Shown here: positions 7,449-14,364 of the stretch, piece by piece | How positions within the stretch are numbered: the stretch's first letter is position 1 | How the letters are laid out: every line of letters starts with the position of its first letter | DNA from: VMCP01 sp964408945 | GTDB taxonomy: Bacteria; Bacteroidota; Bacteroidia; NS11-12g; UBA955 | Direction: 5' to 3' | DNA length: 28,275 nucleotides | NCBI GenBank assembly: GCA_964408945.1 | Contig: CAYPBJ010000029.1 | Coordinates: 1 to 28,275 of the forward strand | The notes under the pieces: generated by a model | Told to the model about the DNA's origin: nothing | Database searches by the model: none | The model's input: only the letters and a program-made list of their open reading frames with translations | Position numbers and translations under genes: made by a program

Positions 7449-9820
7449 TACTTCGACTTATAAACCTCGAATCTATTCAATTCAAATTTCTCTGGCCAGT
7501 GATTGTTTGATTCATCAATGTCGGCTGTTTCTTTGAAGGGGTCAATTTGAATGCTACTTACTTCTTTGTTTTTGGCGAAAGTTTTTGTGAACTGCTGCTC
7601 ATTTTTACGCCAAATGTAAGCGTGAATATAATCTACCTCTGAAGTGCCATCTGTGAAGTTCCATTGGATAATGACGGGCATAACGGTTCCCCCTTTATTG
7701 CTCAAGTGAAGTTCGTAATAGAATTTATCTTTGAAATTTAGATTTTCAGAAGAGTCAAGAACAGCTAAGTTTCTGTAACGATCTACAATCATAGGTTTGT
7801 CACGCTGTTCAATGGCTTTTTCATTGACAGGCTTTAAAGCCTCGTAGTAATATTTGTCTCTGAGTGTGGTATCAGTATCAACAGCAAAACGCATTCCTTC
7901 GGCTTTGTTCCGCAATCGAGAAACATGGATGTATTCGCCATTGAGGTTAACGGGTTGTCCGCGGCGAACGCGAGGATTAACCGCTTCGACACGTGAACCG
8001 CCTCTATTGAATGTATCCATCTTTACGGGGACTGATTTGGGTGATTCTACTTGGAAGGCAACAACACTATCTAACGAAATATCTACCGGTTCAATATCAA
8101 AAAACCAAGCTCTCCAAAACCAATCAAGGTCAACGGCTGATGCGTCTTCCATGCTGCGGAAAAAGTCGGTGGGACGAGGATGTTTAAATGCCCATCTTCG
8201 GCAATATTCCTTGAAAGCATAGTCAAATAGTTCGCGGCCCATAACGGTTTCTCTCAATATATTAAGGGCCGTAGCGGGCTTTGCGTATGCGTTTGGACCA
8301 AATTCAATGATGTTTTCTGAGTTAGTCATGATGGGTTCCAATTGCTGTTTTGGAAGCATCATGTAATCTGTAATTTTATGCGCAGGACCTCTTCTTGAGG
8401 GATAGTTATTGTCAAATTCTTGTTCTGTGAGGAACTGCACAAAGGTGTTTAATCCTTCATCCATCCAACTCCAATTACGCTCATCAGAATTGATGATCAT
8501 AGGGAAGAAGTTATGTCCGACCTCGTGAATGATTACCCCAATCATACCGTATTTGATGGAAACATGATAGTCGCCGTTTTCATCGGTTCTTCCGTAGTTG
8601 AAACAAATCATGGGATATTCCATTCCGCTGCTAGCTTCAACACTGATGGCCACCGGATAGGGATATGGAATGGTATACTTTGAATAGGTTTTGATGGTAT
8701 GTGCAACAACTTTTGTGGAATATTTATTGTAGAGAGAGTAGGATTCTTTTGGGTAATAGCTCATGCACATGACTTTTTTACCTTCTACTGTCACCGCCAT
8801 CGCGTCCCATGTGAATTTGCGAGAACTTCCCCATGCGAAATCACGAACATTTTCAGCTTTATAACGCCAAGTTTTCGTGCCAGATTTTCGGGATGGATTT
8901 TTCTCTTTAAATTTAGCTTCGTCTAATGTAACTATTTGCACAGGAATATCGGAAGACTGAGCGTTTTTCCAACGATTCAATTGTTCTGCTGATAATATTT
9001 GCGGATAGTTTTGGCATTCGCCAGTTGCTGCAATGATGTGATCATTGGGAACGGTCATGCTTACATCAAAGTTTCCGAAGATTAGCGAAAATTCACCTCT
9101 TCCGGTAAACTGTTTGTGGTTCCAGCCCTGGTAGTCAGAGTAAACGCACATCCTAGGGTACCATTGCGATATGGTAAAAAGGTCGTTGCCGTCTTTTTCA
9201 AAATATTCGTATCCGCCTCTGCCGCCTATTTTCATGCGCTCGGGAATTTTATATTGCCACTTTACTTTGAATACGTATTTTTTGCCGGGCGCCAACGTAG
9301 TGGGCAGGTCAACACGCATCATGGTGGTGTTTATGGTGAATTTTAAGGGTTTGTTTTTAGCATCTTTCACCCAAGCAATTTGAACCCCGTAGCCTTCAAG
9401 GCTTTTTTTCTTTTCGAGGGATTCTAGTTCTCCGACGGTAATAGGTTTGCTTACTTTGCTTCCGTCGAAATAATTGTTGTCAGATGTAGGATTGTGCTCG
9501 TTTTCATCGAGTTGAAGCCATAAATAGGTCAACGGATCAGGGGAATTATTGAAATAGGTGATGGTTTCCTCGCCAAACAATATTCTGTTGTCTTCATCGA
9601 GTGTTGCAGCAATTTTATAGTCAGCGCGTTGTTGCCAATAGTCTGGTCCTGGAGCTCCAGAAGCAGAACGGTACTCATTGGGGTCAGCGAGTATTCTTCC
9701 GAGTTGTTCAAAACGGTTTCCGTGGTTGGATTTTGGATTGTTTTGGATGTTTTGAGCGGTTAACGAGATAAAACATCCCCCGAAAACAAATAAAATAGAC
9801 TTAATTACTTGCTGCTTCAT
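7448..9820 (-). CDS. M1-family zinc metallopeptidase, exported
   Basis: 790 residues with a signal peptide (ends near SLTAQ), so periplasmic or surface-exposed. An M1-type N-terminal beta domain occupies roughly 60-270. The exopeptidase-type motif is GMEYP (399-403). The zinc site is HEVGH (432-436) with E455 after 18 residues (NWSWMDEGLNTF), the HExxH-x18-E gluzincin signature; E433 is the catalytic base. An Ig-like C-terminal part lacks a recognisable T9SS tail. GMEYP in place of the canonical GAMEN is common in this subgroup of Bacteroidota peptidases. It lies 39 bases downstream of the HupE/UreJ-like gene on the same strand, probably one transcript. It cleaves peptides from the N-terminus; natural substrate unknown. 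Confidence 0.9.
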   Translation of the reverse strand: MKQQVIKSILFVFGGCFISLTAQNIQNNPKSNHGNRFEQLGRILADPNEYRSASGAPGPDYWQQRADYKIAATLDEDNRILFGEETITYFNNSPDPLTYLWLQLDENEHNPTSDNNYFDGSKVSKPITVGELESLEKKKSLEGYGVQIAWVKDAKNKPLKFTINTTMMRVDLPTTLAPGKKYVFKVKWQYKIPERMKIGGRGGYEYFEKDGNDLFTISQWYPRMCVYSDYQGWNHKQFTGRGEFSLIFGNFDVSMTVPNDHIIAATGECQNYPQILSAEQLNRWKNAQSSDIPVQIVTLDEAKFKEKNPSRKSGTKTWRYKAENVRDFAWGSSRKFTWDAMAVTVEGKKVMCMSYYPKESYSLYNKYSTKVVAHTIKTYSKYTIPYPYPVAISVEASSGMEYPMICFNYGRTDENGDYHVSIKYGMIGVIIHEVGHNFFPMIINSDERNWSWMDEGLNTFVQFLTEQEFDNNYPSRRGPAHKITDYMMLPKQQLEPIMTNSENIIEFGPNAYAKPATALNILRETVMGRELFDYAFKEYCRRWAFKHPRPTDFFRSMEDASAVDLDWFWRAWFFDIEPVDISLDSVVAFQVESPKSVPVKMDTFNRGGSRVEAVNPRVRRGQPVNLNGEYIHVSRLRNKAEGMRFAVDTDTTLRDKYYYEALKPVNEKAIEQRDKPMIVDRYRNLAVLDSSENLNFKDKFYYELHLSNKGGTVMPVIIQWNFTDGTSEVDYIHAYIWRKNEQQFTKTFAKNKEVSSIQIDPFKETADIDESNNHWPEKFELNRFEVYKSK

Positions 9821-9859
9821 GCAAAGTTCAATAAACGGCGAATATACGGAAAAGGCTGA

Positions 9860-10432
9860 TTAAAGGCGATTGAAAATGAGCCAAAGACTCCAAATTGCAC
9901 ACAAACTGCCCATGATTTGCGAAAATTGCAAATGTTTTTGAGGTGAATCCAACCACGAAGTTTTTTTTAGTAAAGAAATCAATCCCAAGACGGCCCCAAC
10001 AAAAACCAATTGCCCTAATTCTAGGCCCAAATTGAATGAGAATAGGGGTTGAATGATGCTCGTTTCATGCCCAAACAGAGAACGGAGATACGTGGAGAAT
10101 CCGAGCCCATGAATGAGACCAATGCCAAAAATAATCAGCCTTGAAAATCGGTGAGACTGTTGGGGGAGCCACCATTGAATACCGGCCATGAAAATGGTAA
10201 CTGCGATGCCAATTTCTACTAGTTTTGAAGGAAAAACTGGGCCTGCAATTGCAGAATATGCTAGAGAAAGGCTATGTCCGATGGTGAAAAAACTCACCGC
10301 AAAAATGACTTTTTTCAAATCGCGAAATGAAAATCCGCAAAAAGTGGCTAATAGGAACATCATGTGATCATAGCCCTGTAAATCTAATATGTGTTGCCAG
10401 CCCAGAGATAGCCAAAGCATAAAATCACTCAT
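9860..10432 (-). CDS. HupE/UreJ-family integral membrane protein
   Basis: 190 residues with about six hydrophobic segments. Conserved family positions are visible: H14, the GYDHMMF segment (D22, H23) near the N-terminus, GHSLSLA (H53), IHGLGFS (H108) and FNLGLELGQ (133-141). HupE and UreJ are associated with nickel uptake for hydrogenase and urease, but no such enzyme is encoded here, and this short Bacteroidota subgroup has no proven substrate. The gene is divergent from the DUF6702 gene with only 20 bases between start codons and lies upstream of the M1 peptidase in a likely operon. Confidence 0.8.
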   Translation of the reverse strand: MSDFMLWLSLGWQHILDLQGYDHMMFLLATFCGFSFRDLKKVIFAVSFFTIGHSLSLAYSAIAGPVFPSKLVEIGIAVTIFMAGIQWWLPQQSHRFSRLIIFGIGLIHGLGFSTYLRSLFGHETSIIQPLFSFNLGLELGQLVFVGAVLGLISLLKKTSWLDSPQKHLQFSQIMGSLCAIWSLWLIFNRL

Positions 10433-10439
10433 CTTTCTT

Positions 10440-10447
10440 TACTTTTG
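10440..10447 (+). promoter_or_regulatory. -7 element of the DUF6702 gene
   Basis: TACTTTTG is an exact TAnnTTTG match five bases before the ATG at 10453, implying a leaderless or near-leaderless mRNA. The surrounding 13-mer TTTACTTTTGTTG (10438-10450) recurs at the same distance from the ATG of the YdeI-like gene (28202-28214, minus strand). No TTG is seen at the expected upstream distance. Confidence 0.4.
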
Positions 10448-10452
10448 TTGTG

Positions 10453-10974
10453 ATGCGCAAATTTATCATTCTGAGTTCTATAACGGCAATGTTCATGCTT
10501 ACTTCTTTTACATTTCATCCGTTTTATGTGGGAATAACGGAGGTGAGGTATAATACGTCAAATTCCAAAGTGCAAGCATCTATAAAGTTGTTTACCGATG
10601 ATTTTCAAAGGGCATTCAACAAATTTGGAGGAAACATGAATCCGAAATCAACCAACGAGGAAGATAAAAAGAAAGTAGAAGAGTATCTTCTTTCTAAGTT
10701 TGGGGTTACTTTTTTATGCAGTAATTCTCGTCCCCAAATAAAATTCAGCTTGTTTTCTTGGGAAGAAGAAGAAGAGGCCACGTGGTTTTATCTTACATCA
10801 GATGCTAAAATTGATGCGAGAGATCTACCGCAAAACATCATTATTTACAACAAATTACTGTGCGATCAACACGAGGAACAAATTCATGTTTTGCATTTAT
10901 ACGTTAACAACAAGCGAGAATCTCAACAAATCAACTGCGAGAAACAAGCTTATAAATTTGAAGTGGCCCCTTGA
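10453..10974 (+). CDS. DUF6702 family exported protein
   Basis: 173 residues. I chose ATG 10453 over the adjacent GTG at 10450 because of the promoter spacing. A signal peptide (RKFIILSSITAMFMLTSF) is followed by the family's opening HPFYVGITEVRYN, a middle ASIKLFTDDFQRAF, and a C-terminal HVLHLYVNNKRESQQINCEK. The protein is predicted periplasmic with a beta-rich fold. The function of DUF6702 is unknown; members often lie beside M1 peptidases and HupE-like genes in Bacteroidota, as here. It is divergent from that pair, and 30 bases upstream of the membrane-protein gene of the molybdenum cluster. Confidence 0.75.
   Translation: MRKFIILSSITAMFMLTSFTFHPFYVGITEVRYNTSNSKVQASIKLFTDDFQRAFNKFGGNMNPKSTNEEDKKKVEEYLLSKFGVTFLCSNSRPQIKFSLFSWEEEEEATWFYLTSDAKIDARDLPQNIIIYNKLLCDQHEEQIHVLHLYVNNKRESQQINCEKQAYKFEVAP
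10458..10489 (-). promoter_or_regulatory. Promoter of the HupE-like/M1 peptidase operon
   Basis: On the minus strand, TTG (10487-10489), 21 bases, then TAAATTTG (10458-10465), an exact -7 match, 25 bases before the HupE-like ATG. It lies inside the first codons of the divergent DUF6702 gene, so the two promoters overlap and the two units may compete for polymerase. Confidence 0.5.
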
Positions 10975-11004
10975 TTTTGATCAAAGGCTGATTATCTTCA
11001 CGCT

Positions 11005-12024
11005 ATGCCAATTTCGCATCAATTAGAAATAGACAAATCTACTACGTGGTTCCAATTAACCGCTCTATGGGCTTTTGTGGAAGTGGTCTTAGGTGGTATT
11101 TTGCATGCACTTAGATTGCCATTTACGGGTGTTTTAGTTGGCGGCGCTGCGGTATTTATTATTGGTGTAATGGTGCTGTATTCGCAAAACCCCTTTAGAG
11201 ATATCATTCGGGCTACCGGGGTAGTTCTGATTGTAAAAGCTGGAGCAAGTCCTCATTCTCCTTTTCCCGCCTATTTGGCAGTTGCTTATCAAGGCTTTTC
11301 TGGTGCAGTTATTTTTTATATGATTCGAAATTTTAAAATAGCAGCCATGTTGTTTTCGGTGTTGGCCATGCTTGAAAGCGCCCTTCAAAAATTATTGACT
11401 CTCACTTTAATGTATGGATTTGCATTTTGGGAAGCTCTAGATTCCTTTGTGGGCTCTGTTCTGAAATCTCTAAATATGGGTGATAGTCATAACGCTGCAG
11501 AATTGGTTTGGACCTATGTTATCATTTACTTTTCTTGGGGTGTTTTTTTGGGATATCGACTCTCTGGATTTTATCAAAGATTACCCTCGCTAGTGAAGGA
11601 GTTGAGAAAATTCATGACACCTAATGTAGATCAAGAAATACCAAACGAACCTCATTCCCAAAATCAACGCACCTATTCAAGCATAGCCTTTTGGATTATA
11701 TACATACTCATGTTGCTTGGAATGGTGGCAAGTCTTGCTTATTTGAATTCCGATAAGCAGAATTTATTTTACGTGGTTTTAAGGTCATTATCAGTGACAT
11801 TCTTATTATTTTTGGTAATCAACCCTTTGTTTAAATGGTTTGTAAGAAAGGGGTCTCAAAAAAGTAAAAATCAATTATTGGTAAAACTTATTACCGAAGA
11901 TTTTATGGTTCTCAGACTGGAATATACTGCCTGTCTTAAGTTAGTAAAGGCCAGGAGACTGTATTTTTGGAAATACATTAAAGCCCTAGAGTATTTGATT
12001 GCTTGGAGAATTCAAAAGGTATAG
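11005..12024 (+). CDS. Integral membrane protein in molybdenum-cofactor cluster
   Basis: 339 residues, not recognised as a named family. About eight hydrophobic segments: roughly 17-36, 41-60, 66-80, 88-106, 112-137, 167-186, 226-247 and 253-275. They are followed by a basic, probably cytoplasmic tail (VKARRLYFWKYIKALEY). The most distinctive stretch is KAGASPHSPFPAYLAVAYQG (78-97), with polar His/Ser/Pro residues between helices. Eight bases separate it from the NTPase-MobA gene, so it is co-transcribed with cofactor genes. Transport of molybdate or of a cofactor-related compound is a reasonable guess from context only. An exact TAAATTTG at 10953-10960, inside the end of the upstream gene, could help its transcription. 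Confidence 0.65.
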   Translation: MPISHQLEIDKSTTWFQLTALWAFVEVVLGGILHALRLPFTGVLVGGAAVFIIGVMVLYSQNPFRDIIRATGVVLIVKAGASPHSPFPAYLAVAYQGFSGAVIFYMIRNFKIAAMLFSVLAMLESALQKLLTLTLMYGFAFWEALDSFVGSVLKSLNMGDSHNAAELVWTYVIIYFSWGVFLGYRLSGFYQRLPSLVKELRKFMTPNVDQEIPNEPHSQNQRTYSSIAFWIIYILMLLGMVASLAYLNSDKQNLFYVVLRSLSVTFLLFLVINPLFKWFVRKGSQKSKNQLLVKLITEDFMVLRLEYTACLKLVKARRLYFWKYIKALEYLIAWRIQKV

Positions 12025-12032
12025 AATTCAGA

Positions 12033-13091
12033 ATGGAAATTCACATTTTAACTGCACCGATTGGTTCTGGAAAGTCAACACTACTGCGTAATTGGCTAAA
12101 ATTAAATCCTGAAATCAATACATGCGGTTTCATTTCCATACACAAAAGGCAATTAAATGAACTACGGAAGTTGTTGCTACTTCCGAAATTAATAGAGATA
12201 CCTTTCGAGTCAGACAATGGTGAAATTCAAATTGGCAAATTCAAGTTCCTTGCATCTTCATTTAGGCAGGGTATAGATGCTTTGAAGGCCTCTGCAATTT
12301 CAAGTACTGTGATTATTGATGAAATCGGAAAGTTAGAACTCCTTGGTCAAGGTTTTGAACCTGATTTAACGTTGATTTTAGAAACGCTCCAATGTGATAC
12401 CCTAATTGTGGTCGTAAGATTGAGTTTGTTCTCTCAAGTTATTCAAAAATATCCCATTCTTAAAAACGCCAAAGTAAACTTAGGTCCATGGCTCCCTTGT
12501 AATCCAAAAGTTAATGGATTAGTATTGGGCGGTGGCATGAGCACAAGAATGAGTCAGCCTAAGTTAGCGATGAATTATCATGGAGTTCCTCAGTACATTC
12601 ACCTTGGAAACCTTATTAAGGAAGTCATTGACGGAGAAAGTTATATAAATGTTCCTGCAGAACATGTCTCAGAAATAAAATTACCCAATGTTCTGGTAGA
12701 TGAACCTCAATTTAAAGGTAAAGGGCCCATTTCAGGTTTATTGTCTGCAATGGAATTGAATTCTTCAGTTTCTTGGATGGTGGTAGGGGTAGATTATCCT
12801 TTATTGTCTGTAAATCAATTGAATGAATTATTTACTGCGTATCAAGTATCTGGGAGAACGGTGTGTTTTATGAATCCCCAAAGTGGTTATTTAGAGCCGT
12901 TGGTCGCACTGTATTCAGCGTCTGATTTGAAGAATTTAAAATCATTTTTGGTACAAGGAAACCAAAGCTTGCGGCATTTTTTGGGTCAAGTGAATTGCTT
13001 GGTTTTGCCTATGTCTCCGGGAGATTCTTTAACTTCGGTTGACAATCAAGTAGATGCAGAAAAGTTCAAATCCCAAATTTCAAACAAATGA
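12033..13091 (+). CDS. mobA: THEP1-like NTPase fused to MobA molybdenum cofactor guanylyltransferase
   Basis: 352 residues from the ATG at 12033, preferred over a TTG at 12003 that overlaps the previous gene. Residues 1-155 form a P-loop NTPase with Walker A TAPIGSGKST (7-16) and Walker B VIIDEIGKLEL (93-103), as in THEP1-type nucleoside triphosphatases. Residues 160-352 are MobA-like: GLVLGGGMSTRMSQPKLAM (162-180), GKGPISGLLSAM (229-240), the metal-site GVDYPLLS (252-259) and YLEPLVALY (286-294). MobA links GMP to molybdopterin to give the (bis-)MGD cofactor used by FdhF-type enzymes. The usual RMG is RMS here. The stop overlaps the fdhD start by four bases (ATGA). The NTPase half may replace MobB; its role is inferred. 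Confidence 0.85.
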   Translation: MEIHILTAPIGSGKSTLLRNWLKLNPEINTCGFISIHKRQLNELRKLLLLPKLIEIPFESDNGEIQIGKFKFLASSFRQGIDALKASAISSTVIIDEIGKLELLGQGFEPDLTLILETLQCDTLIVVVRLSLFSQVIQKYPILKNAKVNLGPWLPCNPKVNGLVLGGGMSTRMSQPKLAMNYHGVPQYIHLGNLIKEVIDGESYINVPAEHVSEIKLPNVLVDEPQFKGKGPISGLLSAMELNSSVSWMVVGVDYPLLSVNQLNELFTAYQVSGRTVCFMNPQSGYLEPLVALYSASDLKNLKSFLVQGNQSLRHFLGQVNCLVLPMSPGDSLTSVDNQVDAEKFKSQISNK

Positions 13092-13906
13092 AAAAAGATT
13101 CTTTGCAGGCTTTCGAAATTCAAAGGTTCTCAAACGGGGAGAAAAAGATCATTAATGATTTACTTTCTGTGGAAGAACCCCTAGGGATTAAAATTAAATT
13201 CCGGAATACACTTCATGATATTTCAGTGACCATGCGTACGCCAGGTCAAGACAGGGCTTTGGCCATTGGGTTTTTATTTACCGAAGGAATTATACAGTCT
13301 TACAGTGATATTTTAAGTATAGAAGAGAATATAGAAGATTCATCGGTTATCGTTGAACTGCATCCAGAATTAAATTGGCAAAAAGATAAATTTCAAAGGA
13401 ACTTTTACACTACCTCAAGTTGTGGGGTCTGTGGTAAAGCCTCAATTGATGCTGTGAAAATAGCTTGTCCCATAGTAGTCCCTCAGAAAAAGTGGAAAGT
13501 AAAATCATCAATTGTATTAGAACTTCCTAAAAGGTTGAGGGATGCTCAAGAGAGTTTTGATTTTTCTGGAGGAATACATGCTTCAGCATTATTTAGTTTA
13601 GATGCTGAACTTATTGATATTAAAGAAGATGTGGGTAGGCATAACGCCCTTGATAAACTAATTGGTGGGCAATTGATTAAACAAAATATTCCTATGTTCA
13701 ATGAAATATTGGTACTCAGTGGAAGAGGGAGTTTTGAATTAGTGCAGAAAGCCGCAATGGCGGGCATCCGGTTTATTGCTTGTGTTGGTGCGCCATCGAG
13801 TTTGGCGGTTGAACTTGCGGAAGAATACGATATAACTGTAATCGGCTTTTTGAAAACAGATCGTTTTAACGTTTATTCAGGATTTGATAGGGTTGATTTC
13901 CCTTGA
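13088..13906 (+). CDS. fdhD: FdhD, formate dehydrogenase sulfurtransferase
   Basis: 272 residues, the usual length. The essential redox pair is in TTSSCGVCGKAS (C112, C115), and the family block KEDVGRHNALDKL (179-191) is present, as is SGRGSFELVQKAAMAG near the C-terminus. FdhD takes sulfur from a cysteine desulfurase and places it on the molybdenum of bis-MGD before insertion into formate dehydrogenase-type enzymes (known from E. coli). The start overlaps the MobA stop (ATGA), so translation is coupled to cofactor synthesis. The client is very likely the FdhF-type enzyme two genes downstream. Confidence 0.95.
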   Translation: MKKDSLQAFEIQRFSNGEKKIINDLLSVEEPLGIKIKFRNTLHDISVTMRTPGQDRALAIGFLFTEGIIQSYSDILSIEENIEDSSVIVELHPELNWQKDKFQRNFYTTSSCGVCGKASIDAVKIACPIVVPQKKWKVKSSIVLELPKRLRDAQESFDFSGGIHASALFSLDAELIDIKEDVGRHNALDKLIGGQLIKQNIPMFNEILVLSGRGSFELVQKAAMAGIRFIACVGAPSSLAVELAEEYDITVIGFLKTDRFNVYSGFDRVDFP

Positions 13907-13953
13907 AAAATCGCTCAAAATGAATTATATTCGAATCTTTAAGTTGTTGGGTT

Positions 13954-14337
13954 ATGAAGATTCGGATCAAAGGGAATTCAGTCAGATTGCGATTGACCAA
14001 AACCGAAGTAGAAACATTCGGAAAAACCGGAGAATTCAACGAAGAAACTCACCTTTTAGGGGGTGTTTTTAAATATCAATTGAAATCAAGCAAAATTCAT
14101 GATACCTTGGCAGCCGCTTGGGAGAATGATGGTATTGTATTTTTCATGCCTGAAAAATTGGCTCAAGAATGGGTTAATTCTAATGATGTTGGACATCAAC
14201 ATATTTTAGCGTTGCCTGAAACAAATGAAAAGCCCGCTCAAGAACTATTTTTATTGATTGAAAAAGACTTTGTATGCCTTGATAACACTTTTGAGGACCA
14301 AAGCGATAATTATCCCAATCCCAACGCTGTTTGTTAA
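13954..14337 (+). CDS. DUF7009 family small protein
   Basis: 127 residues, no signal peptide or membrane segment, so cytosolic. It begins MKIRIKGNSVRLRLTKTEVE and ends with an acidic KDFVCLDNTFEDQSDNYPNP block, both characteristic of a small Bacteroidota family of unknown function, which I recall as DUF7009. It lies between fdhD (47 bases) and the FdhF-type gene (27 bases). The position between maturation factor and enzyme suggests a chaperone or small partner of the oxidoreductase; that is inference. A competing 62-codon frame at 13884 overlaps it and is not supported. Confidence 0.7.
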   Translation: MKIRIKGNSVRLRLTKTEVETFGKTGEFNEETHLLGGVFKYQLKSSKIHDTLAAAWENDGIVFFMPEKLAQEWVNSNDVGHQHILALPETNEKPAQELFLLIEKDFVCLDNTFEDQSDNYPNPNAVC

Positions 14338-14364
14338 TCTGCATTCAGTCCATTTTACATCAGT

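Noticed and set aside
9818..9829. Separate promoter (GAACTTTG) directly before the M1 peptidase ATG
   Set aside because: Only one base separates it from the ATG and no TTG lies at the right distance; co-transcription with the HupE-like gene is more likely.
13884..14072. 62-codon frame overlapping the DUF7009 gene
   Set aside because: No recognisable product, and it overlaps fdhD and the better-supported DUF7009 frame.
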